Origin: an uncultured Trueperaceae bacterium
GTDB taxonomy: Bacteria > Deinococcota > Deinococci > Deinococcales > Trueperaceae
DNA length: 55,347 bases
Direction of reading: 5' to 3'
Assembly: GCA_913057685.1 (NCBI GenBank)
Contig: CAJXOA010000013.1
Location: 1 to 55,347, forward strand
How positions within the stretch are numbered: the stretch's first letter is position 1; every line of letters begins with the position of its first letter. Below, one piece after another: positions 1 to 9,210 of the stretch. The position numbers were made by a program, and so were the translations under genes. A model generated the notes under the pieces. It saw only the letters and a program-made list of their open reading frames with translations, searched no databases and was not told where the DNA came from.

Positions 1-660
1 GAAGCGATGAAGCTCGCCGTCGACCGCGAGGCCATCCGCGCCTTCGTCGGTGGAGGGCTGTCCGCCGCCGCCCTCGATACGCCCGTCGGCCCGCTGTACG
101 ACGCCTACCACCGGCCCGATCTCACGCCCCCGGAGCGCGACGTCGAGCGCGCCCGCGCCCTGCTCGCCGACGCCGGCTACGAGGACGGCCTGCCGCTCAC
201 GCTGCACGTCCCCGACAGCGGCGACCGCCCCGACCTCGCCGTCGTCCTCAAGGACCAACTCGACGAGGCCGGCTTCGACATCGACGTGCAGGTCCAGCCC
301 GAAAGCGTCTACTACGGCGAGGGCGGCTGGCTCGACGTCGACTTCGGCATCACCGGCTGGGGTTCGCGCCCGACGCCGCAGTTCTACTTCGAAACGATGA
401 TCGCCTGCGACGCGGTGTGGAACGAAGCGCACTACTGCAACCCCGAGGTCGACGCCCTCATCGACGAGGCCGGCTCCACCCTCGACGAGGACGTGCGCAC
501 CGAGGCGTACGCCGACCTCCAACGGATCCTCGCCAGCGAAGGGCCCTACGTCATCCCGTACTTCTTCCCGCAGTTCGCCGCGCTCCGCGATACCTACGAG
601 GGGCTCGCCCTGAAGGCGTTCCCGGGACGCACCGACCTGGCCGCCCTGCAGCCTCGGTGA
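1..660 (+). CDS. ABC transporter solute-binding protein, family 5 (C-terminal part)
   Basis: The reading frame is open from base 1, so the gene begins outside the window and only about 219 C-terminal residues are visible. The start of this part (KLAVDREAIRAFVGGG) and the later DPERA-like helix (ERARALLADAGYEDG) are typical of SBP_bac_5 proteins, which bind oligopeptides, dipeptides or nickel outside the membrane. The ATG at 7 is internal by family comparison. The stop codon overlaps the GTG of the permease gene at 657, so this is the first visible gene of a four-gene importer operon. The ligand cannot be read from sequence. Confidence 0.9.
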   Translation, partial: EAMKLAVDREAIRAFVGGGLSAAALDTPVGPLYDAYHRPDLTPPERDVERARALLADAGYEDGLPLTLHVPDSGDRPDLAVVLKDQLDEAGFDIDVQVQPESVYYGEGGWLDVDFGITGWGSRPTPQFYFETMIACDAVWNEAHYCNPEVDALIDEAGSTLDEDVRTEAYADLQRILASEGPYVIPYFFPQFAALRDTYEGLALKAFPGRTDLAALQPR

Positions 661-1550
661 CCTCCCCGCGCGCAGCCGGCGCGACGTTCGTCGGCGGCGG
701 CGCGCGCTCGCCCCGCCGGCGCGGCGCGCTCGGCGTGCTGCGCAGCCTCTACGACCGGCCGGCGAGCGCGATCGGCACCAGCGGCGTGCTGGTGTTCCTG
801 GCGCTCGCCGCCGTCGGTCCGCTCGTCACGCCGTACGGCCCCACCGAGCAGGTCCTCCTCGACCGCGCCCAAGCCCCGAGCGCCGCGCACTGGTTCGGCA
901 CCGACCGCCTCGGGCGCGACGTCTTCAGCCGCGTCGTCGCCGGCGCCCGCGACATCCTCCTGCTCGCCGGCGGCGGGACCGCCCTCGCGGTCCTCCTCGG
1001 CACCGCCACCGGCCTGTGGACGTCGGCGCGCGGCGGCTGGATCGAGGAGGTCACCTTCCGCCTCTACGACGCGCTGTTGGCGCTCCCGGCGCTCCTGTTG
1101 GCGTTGTTGCTGCTCGGGACGGTCGGCCCCTCCCGGTCCAGCGTCCTGCTGGTCATCGCCGTCGCCTACACCCCGATCGTCGCCCGCGTCGTGCGCAGCG
1201 TCGTGCTGAGCGTCAAGGCCCGCGAGTGGGTCGCCGCCGCCCGCCTGCAGGGGGAGTCCCCCCGCTGGATCCTGCTGCGCGAGATCCTCCCCAGCGTCCT
1301 CCCCGCCCTCGCGGTGGAGAGCGCCCTGCGCTTCAGCTACGCGATCTTCCTCGTCGCCTCCCTCGGGTTCCTCGGCGTCGGCGTCCAACCGCCGTCCCCC
1401 GACTGGGGCCTCATGGTGGCGGAGGCCCGCGACTACGTCTACCTGACCCCCTGGTCCCTCGCCTTCCCCGCCGCCGCGATCAGCGGCCTCGTCGTCAGCG
1501 TCAACCTCGCCGCCGACGGCCTCGGGCGGGCGCTCCGGAGCGGCGCGTGA
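657..1550 (+). CDS. ABC transporter permease, DppC/OppC type
   Basis: A 297-residue inner-membrane permease of the BPD_transp_1 family. The N-terminal membrane helix is followed by HWFGTDRLGRDVFSR, the hallmark of DppC/OppC. The EAA-type cytoplasmic loop that contacts the ATPase is AAARLQGESPRWILLREIL, and SLGFLGVGVQPPSPDWG follows near the C-terminus. The GTG at 657 was chosen because it forms a GTGA overlap with the binding-protein stop, and because upstream codons in this frame are shadow sequence rich in Arg and Pro. The next gene is joined by another GTGA overlap. Confidence 0.93.
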   Translation: MTSPRAAGATFVGGGARSPRRRGALGVLRSLYDRPASAIGTSGVLVFLALAAVGPLVTPYGPTEQVLLDRAQAPSAAHWFGTDRLGRDVFSRVVAGARDILLLAGGGTALAVLLGTATGLWTSARGGWIEEVTFRLYDALLALPALLLALLLLGTVGPSRSSVLLVIAVAYTPIVARVVRSVVLSVKAREWVAAARLQGESPRWILLREILPSVLPALAVESALRFSYAIFLVASLGFLGVGVQPPSPDWGLMVAEARDYVYLTPWSLAFPAAAISGLVVSVNLAADGLGRALRSGA

Positions 1551-3595
1551 GCGCCGGCCTCTCCCTCCGGGACGTCACCGTCGCCTACGGCGACGTCGAC
1601 GTCCTCCACGCCGCCAGCCTCGACGTCGCGCCCGGCGAAACCGTCGGCCTGGTCGGCGAGTCCGGCAGCGGCAAGTCCACCCTCGCCCTCGCGGCGTTGC
1701 GCGCCCTCCCACCGGGCGGCGTCGTCCGCCGGGGCCGCATCACGCTCGGGGGGGACGACCTCCGCGCGATGGACGCCGCGAGCCTCCGGGCGTTGTGGCG
1801 CCACCGCGTCCGCTTCGTGCCCCAGGACCCGCTGCCGTCGATGAACCCCGCCCTCCCGGTCGGCGTGCAGGTCGCGGAGGCCCTCGACCCCCTCCAGCCG
1901 CGCCGCGCCGACGTCCGCGAGATCGACGCGATGCTCGACGCCGTCGGGCTGCCCGACCCCGAACGCGTCCGTCGCCGCTACCCGTTCGAACTCTCCGGCG
2001 GGCAGCAACAACGCGTCCTGATCGCCATGGCGCTCCTCGGGCGGCCGGACCTCCTCGTGATGGACGAACCCACCACGAACCTCGACGTCACCACCGAAGC
2101 CGCCATCCTCGAGTTGGTCCGCGAACGCGTCCGCGGCGGGACGACGGCGGTGCTGTACGTCAGCCACAGCCTCGGCGTCGTCGCCGCCCTCTGCGACCGC
2201 GTCGAGGTCCTCTACGCCGGCTACGGCGTCGAACGCGCCCCCGTCGACGACCTCTACCACCGCCCCGTCCACCCCTACACCGTCGGCCTCCTCGACGCCG
2301 TCCCCGACCTCGCGCGCGGCAAGGGGCACGCCCCCCTGCGCCCCATCCCGGGCCGCCTCCCGGACCCCGGCGAGACCGACGGCGGCTGCGTCTTCGCGCC
2401 CCGCTGTCCCGTCGCGGAACCCACCTGCCGCACGACGTCCCCACCGCTCGCCGCCGTCGCGCCCGGGCACGACGTCGCCTGCCTCCGCGCGGACGCCATC
2501 CGCGCCGGCGACGTCTCGCCCCGCCAGCCGGCGCCCGACGTGCCCGACGGGCCCACCTCCCCGCACGGCACCTCCCTGCACGCCGAGGGCCTCACCGCCA
2601 CGTTCGCCGCCCGCGCGCGGCTCGTCGACCGGCTCCGCGGGCGGGCCCGCCCGCGGCTGCAGGCGTTGCGCGGCGTGAACCTGCACGTCCCCGCCGGCCG
2701 GACCCTCGGGCTGGTGGGGGAGTCGGGCAGCGGCAAGAGCACCTTCGCGCGCGCCGCGGTCGGCCTGGAGACGCCCGACGCGGGCACCGTCACCCTCGAC
2801 CGCACGCCGCTCCCCGCCCGCCTCCGCGACCGCCCCCGCGACCTCCTGGCCCGGCTGCAGATGGTGTTCCAATCCAGCGACGAGGCGCTCCACCCCCTCC
2901 GCACGGTCGGCGCGACGTTGCGGCGTCCCCTCCGGCGGTTGGCGGGCGTCCCGCCCGCCGACCTCGACGCCGCCGTCGCCGACCTCCTCGCCTCGGTCGC
3001 CCTCACGCCCGACTACGCCGAGCGGACCCCACCCGAACTGTCCGGCGGGGAACGCCAACGCGTCGCCATCGCTCGCGCCTTCGCCAGCGACCCCGAGGTG
3101 CTGCTCCTCGACGAGTCGGTGTCCGGCCTGGACGTCAGCGTGCAGGCGTCGGTGTTGAACCTCCTCGACGACCTCCAGCGGGCGCGCGGCGCCAGCTACC
3201 TGTTCATCGGGCACGACCTCGCCGTCGTCGCGCACCTCGCCGACGAGGTGGCGGTCCTGTACCTCGGCGCGGTCGCGGAGGCCGGCCCCACCGATGCCCT
3301 CCTCGCGCCCCCGTTCCACCCCTACACCGAAGCGCTGCTCGCGTCGGTCCCGCGACCCGATCCCGACGCCACGCCCGCCCGCCCGCCGCTCGAGGGGGAC
3401 CTTCCCAGCCCCCAGGACGTGCCCGCCGGCTGTCCGTTCGCGACGCGCTGTCCGCGCGTCCTGGGTCCGGTGTGCCACGACGAACGCCCCCCGGAGCGCT
3501 GGTCGGACGACGGCCTTCACCGCATCCGCTGCCACATCCCCCGCGCCGACCTCGCCGCGGAACAGGCGGACCTCGACCTGCGGGAGGCGCCGTGA
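1547..3595 (+). CDS. ABC transporter double ATPase (DppD-DppF fusion)
   Basis: A 682-residue protein with two complete peptide-type ATPase domains in one chain. The first half has Walker [10 protein letters not shown] (about residue 40), signature LSGGQQQR and Walker B LLVMDEPTTNLD. The second half has a second GESGSGKST, signature LSGGERQR and LLLDESVSGLD. Each half ends in the oligopeptide-ABC C-terminal region with a Cys cluster (CVFAPRCPVAEPTC and CPFATRCPRVLGPVC) that in relatives can bind an Fe-S cluster. An unstructured linker lies around residues 315-345. It probably replaces separate DppD and DppF subunits for the two flanking permeases. Both ends use GTGA overlaps. Confidence 0.94.
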   Translation: MSAGLSLRDVTVAYGDVDVLHAASLDVAPGETVGLVGESGSGKSTLALAALRALPPGGVVRRGRITLGGDDLRAMDAASLRALWRHRVRFVPQDPLPSMNPALPVGVQVAEALDPLQPRRADVREIDAMLDAVGLPDPERVRRRYPFELSGGQQQRVLIAMALLGRPDLLVMDEPTTNLDVTTEAAILELVRERVRGGTTAVLYVSHSLGVVAALCDRVEVLYAGYGVERAPVDDLYHRPVHPYTVGLLDAVPDLARGKGHAPLRPIPGRLPDPGETDGGCVFAPRCPVAEPTCRTTSPPLAAVAPGHDVACLRADAIRAGDVSPRQPAPDVPDGPTSPHGTSLHAEGLTATFAARARLVDRLRGRARPRLQALRGVNLHVPAGRTLGLVGESGSGKSTFARAAVGLETPDAGTVTLDRTPLPARLRDRPRDLLARLQMVFQSSDEALHPLRTVGATLRRPLRRLAGVPPADLDAAVADLLASVALTPDYAERTPPELSGGERQRVAIARAFASDPEVLLLDESVSGLDVSVQASVLNLLDDLQRARGASYLFIGHDLAVVAHLADEVAVLYLGAVAEAGPTDALLAPPFHPYTEALLASVPRPDPDATPARPPLEGDLPSPQDVPAGCPFATRCPRVLGPVCHDERPPERWSDDGLHRIRCHIPRADLAAEQADLDLREAP

Positions 3596-4536
3596 TCGCC
3601 TTCCTCCTGCGCCGCACCGCCTTCCTGGCGCTCACGGTCCTGCTGGCGTCGATGCTGGTGTTCGCCGTCACGAACCTCCTGCCGGGCGACCCCGCCCGCA
3701 TCCTCCTCGGCCGCGAGGCGGGCCCCGCCGCCCTCGCGGAGGTCCGCGCCGAGCTGGGGCTCGACCGCCCCGTCCCGGTCCGCTACGCCACCTGGCTGGC
3801 GGGCGCGGTGCGCGGCGACTGGGGCGACAGCTTCGCGACGGGGGATCCGATCGGCGGCCTCCTCGCCGAGCGGCTCGGCAACAGCCTCCGGTTGGCGGGC
3901 GTCACGCTCGTGTTCGCCGTCCCTCTGGCGGTGCTGCTCGGGGTCGTCGCGGCGGTGCAGGCCGGCCGCTGGCCGGACGCGGTCGTCAGCCTCTCCAGCC
4001 TCGCCGTGGTCGGGCTCCCCGAGTTCGTGACCGGCATCGTCCTCATCCAGGTGTTCGCGTTCGGGTTGGGGTGGTTCCCCGCCAACGCCTCGATCCCTCC
4101 GGGCACGCCGTTCCTGGAGGCGCTCCCGTCGCTCGTGCTGCCGGCCGCCACCGCCACCCTCGTGATGCTCGCGTACGTCGCGCGCCTCACGCGCGCCAGC
4201 GTCCTCGAGGAGTTGCGCCGTCCCTACCTCCGCACGGCGCTGTTGAAGGGCGTCCCGCGGCGGACGGTGCTGCGGCGGCACGCGCTGCGCAACGCCCTGC
4301 TCCCGACCATCACCGTCGTCGCGATCAGCGTCGGCTGGTTGATCAGCGGCCTCATCGTCGTCGAGAACGTCTTCAACTACCCCGGCCTGGGGCGCCTCCT
4401 GACGTTCGCGATCGATCGGCGCGACCTGCCCCTCCTGCAGGCGGTCACCCTCGTCGCGGTCGTCGTCTTCGCGCTCGCGAACCTGGTGGCGGACGTCCTG
4501 TACGCCTGGTTGGATCCCCGCATCCGCCTCGCCTGA
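3592..4536 (+). CDS. ABC transporter permease, DppB/OppB type
   Basis: A 314-residue integral membrane protein of the DppB family. It starts with a membrane helix followed by NLLPGDPARILLG, a typical DppB N-terminus. It carries the coupling-helix region LLKGVPRRTVLRRHALRNALLP and ends with LYAWLDPRIRLA, matching the DPR(I/V)R terminus of the family. It partners the DppC-like permease at 657 and the fused ATPase. The GTG start overlaps the ATPase stop. Gene order (binding protein, C, DF, B) differs from the common A-B-C-D-F order. Confidence 0.94.
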   Translation: MIAFLLRRTAFLALTVLLASMLVFAVTNLLPGDPARILLGREAGPAALAEVRAELGLDRPVPVRYATWLAGAVRGDWGDSFATGDPIGGLLAERLGNSLRLAGVTLVFAVPLAVLLGVVAAVQAGRWPDAVVSLSSLAVVGLPEFVTGIVLIQVFAFGLGWFPANASIPPGTPFLEALPSLVLPAATATLVMLAYVARLTRASVLEELRRPYLRTALLKGVPRRTVLRRHALRNALLPTITVVAISVGWLISGLIVVENVFNYPGLGRLLTFAIDRRDLPLLQAVTLVAVVVFALANLVADVLYAWLDPRIRLA

Positions 4537-4594
4537 GGCCCACGCCCGGCGGGCCCAACGCACGCCCTGGGCCGGCGGTCGCCCTCGCCCTGCG

Positions 4595-5464
4595 TCACAC
4601 CCCGGCGAACGTCGCGATGCGCTGCCGGGCGTCCGGGTCGGCCGCCGCCACCTCGCCCGCCACCCGGCCGTCGCGGAGGAACACGATCCGGTCGGCGCGC
4701 AGCGCGGCGTTCGGGTCGTGCGTCACCATCGCCACCGTCCAGCCACGCGCGTCGACGCCGCGCCGCAACAGGTCCAGCACCTCGTGCCCGGTGGCGCTGT
4801 CGAGGTTCCCGGTCGGTTCGTCGGCGAGCACCACCACCGGGTCGTTCACCAACGCCCGCGCGATCGCGACGCGTTGGCGTTGCCCGCCGGACAACTGTTC
4901 CGGGCGGTGATCGAGGCGGTCCGTGATCCCCAGGTCGCCGGCGAGGTCGCGCAGGCGCGCCTCGCCCTCCCGCCGCCGGCCGGCGACCTCCGCGGGGAGG
5001 AGGACGTTCTCGCGGGCGGACAGGTTCGGCAGCAGCTCGAACGTCTGGAACACGAACCCGACGTCGTCGCGCCGCATGCGGGTCGCGGTGTCGTCGTCGA
5101 GGTCGTCGGTCGGGCGTCCGTCCAGGTGGACGGTGCCGGCGTCCGGCGTGTCGAGCAGGCCCAGGAGGTGCAGGAGCGTCGATTTGCCGCTCCCGGACGG
5201 CCCCATCACCGCGACGAAGGTGCCGCGCTCGACGTCGAGGGAGACGTCGTGCAGGGCGGGGATGGCGACCTCGCCGAGCCGGTAGGTCTTGCCCAGGCCG
5301 ACGGCGCGGACGGCGGGGAGGGCGTCGGGACCGCCGCCGGAATGCCGCTCGGGCGTCCCGCCCGGCGTTCCGGGGGCCGGTTCGGGGGCCGGTTCGGGGG
5401 GCGGTCCGGGGTCGGCCCCGTCGGGGGGACCGCCGGGCGGTGGGGGCGTCGGAGGTTCGCTCAC
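4595..5464 (-). CDS. ABC transporter ATP-binding protein, LolD/MacB-ATPase type
   Basis: A 289-residue ATPase. The first 55 or so residues are a Pro/Gly-rich extension not expected in the family. The core then has Walker A GPSGSGKST, Q-loop VFQTFELLPNLSARENV, signature LSGGQRQR, Walker B VVLADEPTGNLD and the H-loop THDP. The TFELLP and DEPTGNLD forms are typical of the LolD/FtsE/MacB group, which powers export or lipoprotein release rather than import. Its GTG overlaps the TGA of the FtsX-like permease, so the two form one transporter. A GTG start is accepted because of that overlap. Confidence 0.92.
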   Translation of the reverse strand: MSEPPTPPPPGGPPDGADPGPPPEPAPEPAPGTPGGTPERHSGGGPDALPAVRAVGLGKTYRLGEVAIPALHDVSLDVERGTFVAVMGPSGSGKSTLLHLLGLLDTPDAGTVHLDGRPTDDLDDDTATRMRRDDVGFVFQTFELLPNLSARENVLLPAEVAGRRREGEARLRDLAGDLGITDRLDHRPEQLSGGQRQRVAIARALVNDPVVVLADEPTGNLDSATGHEVLDLLRRGVDARGWTVAMVTHDPNAALRADRIVFLRDGRVAGEVAAADPDARQRIATFAGV

Positions 5465-8022
5465 GTGCTTCCTTTCAGCGCCTCGATCGGCGCGAGGCGG
5501 GACGCGCGGCGCGCGGGCGCCCAGGAGGCGATCAGGCCCACCAGCGGGGAGGCGGCCAACGCCACCCCCACGAGCGGCCAGGGGATCGCCGGCGCCAGTT
5601 CGTACCCGGTGAGGGCCTCCGCGCCGGCGGTCACGACGTCGGCGAGGGCGAGGCCGAACGCCACCCCGAGGAGGCTGCCGAGGACCACGACGACGAGGCC
5701 CTCCGCGACGACGATGCGGCGGACGCCGCCGCGCGTGACGCCCAGCACCCGCAGGGTCGCCAGGTCCCGCCCGCGGGTCGCGAGGTTCATCCCCAACGTG
5801 TTCGCGACCCCCAACGCCGCGATCGCGACCGCCAACCACAACAGCGTGTTCGTCGTCGCGAACGTCCGTTGGCTCAGGTTCACGATCTCCGCCTTGTAGG
5901 CGTCGTTGGGTGTGGCGTCGAGGTACAGCTCCGGGAACCGCGCGCGGAGGTCCGCCGCGACCGCGGTCGCGTCCGCACCGTCGGCGAGCAACAGGACGTA
6001 CAGCTCCGGCGCGCCGCCGCCGAACCGCTCCAGCAGCTCCAGCGACGCGACGAACGTCTCGCCGCCGCCGGTGAAGTCGACGACGACCCCCCCGACGCGG
6101 AACGACGCGAACCCGTCCCGCGTCCGCAGCGACGCGACGTCGCCGACCTCCAGGCCGTAACGGTCCTGCACCGTCGAGGAGATCAGCACGCCGTCGTCGG
6201 ACCGCAACGTGGCGTACCCCTGGGCGTCGTCGCCCTGCCCCCCGACGTACAGGAAGCGCCCGAAGTCGCGGTCGGGATCGAAACGTTCGGGATCGACGAG
6301 GATCAACGCGACCGTCCGGCCGCGCGAGGCGCCCTCCGGCCGGAACCGCACCGCGCGAATCCCGACGCCGGAGGCGACGTCGACGCCCGGCACCTCGCCC
6401 AGGCGCGCCTCGAAGTCGTCGGGGAAGGCGACGGGGGAGGTGACGAACAGGTCGCCGGTGATCGTCGCGTCCACCCAGTCGGAGATCTCGGCGTTGATGC
6501 CCGCCACCATCGCCCCCACCCCGATCACCAGGCCGGTGCCGACGACCACCGTCCCGACCGCGACGCCGTTGCGGTTGGCGCTGCGCCCCGCGAACCCGGC
6601 GGCCAGGCCGCCCTCCACGCCGAACGCGCGCCGCAACGCCGGCCGCGCGACGCGGAACGCCGGCCCGAGCAACGCCGGCGCGGCCAACGCCACCCCGACC
6701 GAGAACGCCGCCATGGCGACCGCCGCCGCCCCCAGGGCGGCGTACCCCTCCCACGGGACGCGGGTCACGACGAGGCCGACGAGGGCGGCGACGGCCCCCC
6801 ACCGCGCCGCGCGGGGGACGCTCGCGGCCTCCGCCCGGCGGCGGGCCGCCAACGGCGCGGCGCGCGACGCGAGGCGGGCGGGCCACGACCCCGCCCCCAA
6901 CGCGACCGCCGTCCCCCCGACCGCCGCGGCGACCAGCGCCCAGGCGGGCACGACGAGCGCGCGCACCTCGAAGCCCAAGCCGAACGCGTTCGCCCACGTC
7001 AATCCCCACGCCAACGCCACCCCGAACGCCACGCCGAACGCGACGCCCGCCGCGGCCACCACCGTCGCTTCGAGGGTCGCGAGGCGACGCACGTCGCGCC
7101 GCCGCAACGCCACGGTCCGCAGGAGCGCGTACGTCCGCGTCCGCTCCACGACGCTCGCCATGAAGGTGTTGTAGGCCAGGAACCCCCCCAACGCCAGCAG
7201 CGTCACGGCGAGCACCAGCAGGCCGGCCTGCAGCGTCTCGACGATGCCGCCCGCCAACTCCCCGCGGCCGGCGGGCGCGACGACCTCGTAGCGCGCGTCG
7301 AGCGTCCCCTCGAGCGCCGCGCGGAGGGCCCCGAGCTCCACGCCCGGCGCGGCCTCCACCTCGAGGAGCGAGGCGCGCCCGTCCAGACGGACGGCGTCCT
7401 GCACCACCCCGAGGGGCGCGATCGCGACCCGCCCGCCGTTGCTGGAGCCGTACCCGGTCGCGCCGTCCATCCAGCCGACCAACGCGAACGTCACGTCCCC
7501 GAAGCGGGTGGCGAAGGCCACCGCGTCGCCGATCGCGAAGCCGCGCGCCTCCGCGAACGGGCGGGCCATCACCAGTTCCGCCTCGCCCGGCATCGGCCAG
7601 CGGCCGGCCACCAAATCGGCGGGCAGCGCCTCGGGGGCGTCCATCGGCCGTCCCGAGAGTTGGAAGCCGCTGTCGACGCCGGGCAGGACCGGCGGGGTGT
7701 AGCCCTCGACGTCGCGGACCGGCTCCAGGCGGCGGTTCAACACCGGCGTGACGGCGGCGACCTCGGGGAGGGCGAGGACCGTCCCGAGGACCGGATCGAG
7801 GGACAGCACCGCCCGCCCACCGGTGCCGGGCGCGACCAGCAGGTCGGCGCGCCCGACGGTCGCCGCGAAGTCCGCCTGCAGGTTCCCGCGGACGTTCGCG
7901 CCGACCGACAACGTCGCGAGGACCGCCGCGACGCCGACCCCGACGCCGACGACCGTCGCGCCGGTCCGCCACGGGTGACGCAGCAGGTTCCGCAGTGCCA
8001 AGCGAAGCAGGACCCGCGTCAC
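5461..8022 (-). CDS. FtsX/MacB-like ABC transporter permease
   Basis: An 853-residue membrane protein with two FtsX-type permease domains. An N-terminal helix (residues about 17-40) is followed by a MacB periplasmic core-like region, a central helix set, a second periplasmic part and a C-terminal helix set ending in APIEALKGS. The phrase RRASRLAPIEALK is typical of FtsX/LolE-type proteins. With the ATPase at 4595 it probably works by mechanotransmission, moving lipids, lipoproteins or other molecules outward; the cargo is unknown. No separate membrane-fusion protein gene lies beside it. Both junctions are GTGA overlaps. Confidence 0.9.
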   Translation of the reverse strand: MTRVLLRLALRNLLRHPWRTGATVVGVGVGVAAVLATLSVGANVRGNLQADFAATVGRADLLVAPGTGGRAVLSLDPVLGTVLALPEVAAVTPVLNRRLEPVRDVEGYTPPVLPGVDSGFQLSGRPMDAPEALPADLVAGRWPMPGEAELVMARPFAEARGFAIGDAVAFATRFGDVTFALVGWMDGATGYGSSNGGRVAIAPLGVVQDAVRLDGRASLLEVEAAPGVELGALRAALEGTLDARYEVVAPAGRGELAGGIVETLQAGLLVLAVTLLALGGFLAYNTFMASVVERTRTYALLRTVALRRRDVRRLATLEATVVAAAGVAFGVAFGVALAWGLTWANAFGLGFEVRALVVPAWALVAAAVGGTAVALGAGSWPARLASRAAPLAARRRAEAASVPRAARWGAVAALVGLVVTRVPWEGYAALGAAAVAMAAFSVGVALAAPALLGPAFRVARPALRRAFGVEGGLAAGFAGRSANRNGVAVGTVVVGTGLVIGVGAMVAGINAEISDWVDATITGDLFVTSPVAFPDDFEARLGEVPGVDVASGVGIRAVRFRPEGASRGRTVALILVDPERFDPDRDFGRFLYVGGQGDDAQGYATLRSDDGVLISSTVQDRYGLEVGDVASLRTRDGFASFRVGGVVVDFTGGGETFVASLELLERFGGGAPELYVLLLADGADATAVAADLRARFPELYLDATPNDAYKAEIVNLSQRTFATTNTLLWLAVAIAALGVANTLGMNLATRGRDLATLRVLGVTRGGVRRIVVAEGLVVVVLGSLLGVAFGLALADVVTAGAEALTGYELAPAIPWPLVGVALAASPLVGLIASWAPARRASRLAPIEALKGST

Positions 8023-9032
8023 GCGGCGTCCCGAGGTCCGACGGGGGCGTGCGCGGGGGTGGGGGCCGCCGCCGCGGGGGCGTGCGCGGCGACCGCCGCC
8101 GCCCCGTCGGCCGTGCGTGCGAGGGCGGCGTGCACGTCGGCGCGGGTGTCGGCCCGCACGAGCGCGTCGCGCAGCCCCTGCGCCGCGGGGTGGTGCCGGA
8201 CGTACGCCGCGAGGTGCGAACGCAGGCCCCGCACCGCGCGCGCTTCGCCGTCGTGCGCGATCTGCAGTTCGACGTGCCGCAGGAGGACGGCGGCCGCCTC
8301 CCGCCAACTGCGGGGCGGGCCGCCGCGCACCTCGTCGAAGATCCAGGGGCGCCCCAGCGCCCCCCGCGCGATCATGACCCCCACCCCCTGCGCCCGCAGG
8401 GCGTGCGCGGCGGCGGGGGTCGTGACGTCGCCGGAGTACAGGACCGGGACGGGACTCCAGGCGGCGACGGCGAGGATCGGGTCGGGGTCGGCGACCCCGC
8501 CGTACTTCGCGGCCGCCGTCCGGCCGTGCACCGCCAACGCCGCGACGCCGCCCTCGACGAGGGCGCGCGCGACCTCGTCCAGTTCGACGCGGTCGCGCCC
8601 CAAGCGGGTCTTGGCGGACACCGGCAGGCCGGTCGCGTCGCGCATGGCGCTCACGATCCGCGCCGCCCCCTCGGGATCGCCGATCAGGCGCGCCCCGCAC
8701 CCCTTGTCGAGGATCTTCTTGACGGGGCAGCCCATGTTCAGGTCGAACGCCGCGGGGCGGAATCGGTCCTGCAGCACGCGCGCTGCGGCGGCCGCTTCGG
8801 TCGGGTCGGCCGCGAAGAGTTGGATGACGACGTCCGCTTCGCCGGGGTAGGGCGCGGGGATCGCCAAGCTCCGTTCGTCGCCCATCGCGAGGGCGCGGGC
8901 GCTGACCATCTCCGTGACCGCCCAGGCGCTGCCGTGCTCGCGACAGAGGCGCCGAAAGGGGGCGTCGCTGTACCCCGCCATGGGGGCCAGGACCGCTCCG
9001 CCGCGCGCCAATCCCGCCTCGAACACGTTCAC
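8019..9032 (-). CDS. dus: tRNA-dihydrouridine synthase
   Basis: A 337-residue FMN enzyme that reduces uridine to dihydrouridine in tRNA D-loops. It shows APMAGYSDAPFRRL at the N-terminus, the catalytic Cys in NMGCPVKKI (Cys102), SAKTRLG (Lys141) and VHGRT (His169). The C-terminal 60 residues form the helical tRNA-binding part, ending in an Ala/Pro-rich tail. The GTG start lies 6 nt after a TAGGGT -10 box, suggesting a leaderless message. It is the first gene of a three-gene unit with the exporter pair. DusB-like by motif, though the exact U position modified is not assignable. Confidence 0.93.
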   Translation of the reverse strand: MNVFEAGLARGGAVLAPMAGYSDAPFRRLCREHGSAWAVTEMVSARALAMGDERSLAIPAPYPGEADVVIQLFAADPTEAAAAARVLQDRFRPAAFDLNMGCPVKKILDKGCGARLIGDPEGAARIVSAMRDATGLPVSAKTRLGRDRVELDEVARALVEGGVAALAVHGRTAAAKYGGVADPDPILAVAAWSPVPVLYSGDVTTPAAAHALRAQGVGVMIARGALGRPWIFDEVRGGPPRSWREAAAVLLRHVELQIAHDGEARAVRGLRSHLAAYVRHHPAAQGLRDALVRADTRADVHAALARTADGAAAVAAHAPAAAAPTPAHAPVGPRDAA

Positions 9033-9038
9033 GCGGTC

Positions 9039-9044
9039 ACCCTA
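9039..9044 (-). promoter_or_regulatory. Leaderless -10 box for dus
   Basis: TAGGGT on the minus strand, 6 nt (GACCGC) before the GTG of dus. No clear -35 is visible in the GC-only DNA upstream, and there is no Shine-Dalgarno sequence in the space available. Confidence 0.6.
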
Positions 9045-9153
9045 CCGCCGGCGCCGCCGGCGGCGCGTGCCTGCGGGGACCGGCCGCGTCCCGGCGGCGT
9101 CCCGGCCGCACCTCGCGCCCGGTCCGGCGGAGCGCGGCGCGCGGCGGGGGAGG

Positions 9154-9162
9154 TGGTAGACT
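9154..9162 (+). promoter_or_regulatory. Extended -10 promoter for the efp-acc operon
   Basis: TGG TAGACT on the plus strand. The start of transcription would fall near 9169, giving a leader of about 42 nt. The leader holds a small hairpin (CGGGC 9184-9188 with GCCCG 9193-9197) and then the Shine-Dalgarno GGGAGGG. Confidence 0.55.
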
Positions 9163-9210
9163 CGCGCCCGGCACGAAATCGACCGGGCTGCGGCCCGTGG
9201 GAGGGTGACG

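Noticed and set aside
228-232. Asn in the second Asp-rich motif of the polyprenyl synthase (residue numbers 228-232 of that protein)
   Set aside because: DDxxN is common in geranylgeranyl-type enzymes, so it is not a loss of function.
594-4563. Long antisense and out-of-frame open frames, some over 600 codons
   Set aside because: They are rich in Arg, Pro, Gly and Ala without domain motifs, and they lie over clear ABC transporter genes. High GC content removes stop codons and makes such shadows.
4537-4594. Terminator between the first importer operon and the convergent ATPase gene
   Set aside because: Only a 5-bp GGCCC/GGGCC pairing with a 9-nt loop could be drawn, too weak in GC-rich DNA.
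5440-8850. 1136-codon plus-strand open frame
   Set aside because: It runs antisense to the ATPase, FtsX-like permease and dus genes, which have full family motifs.
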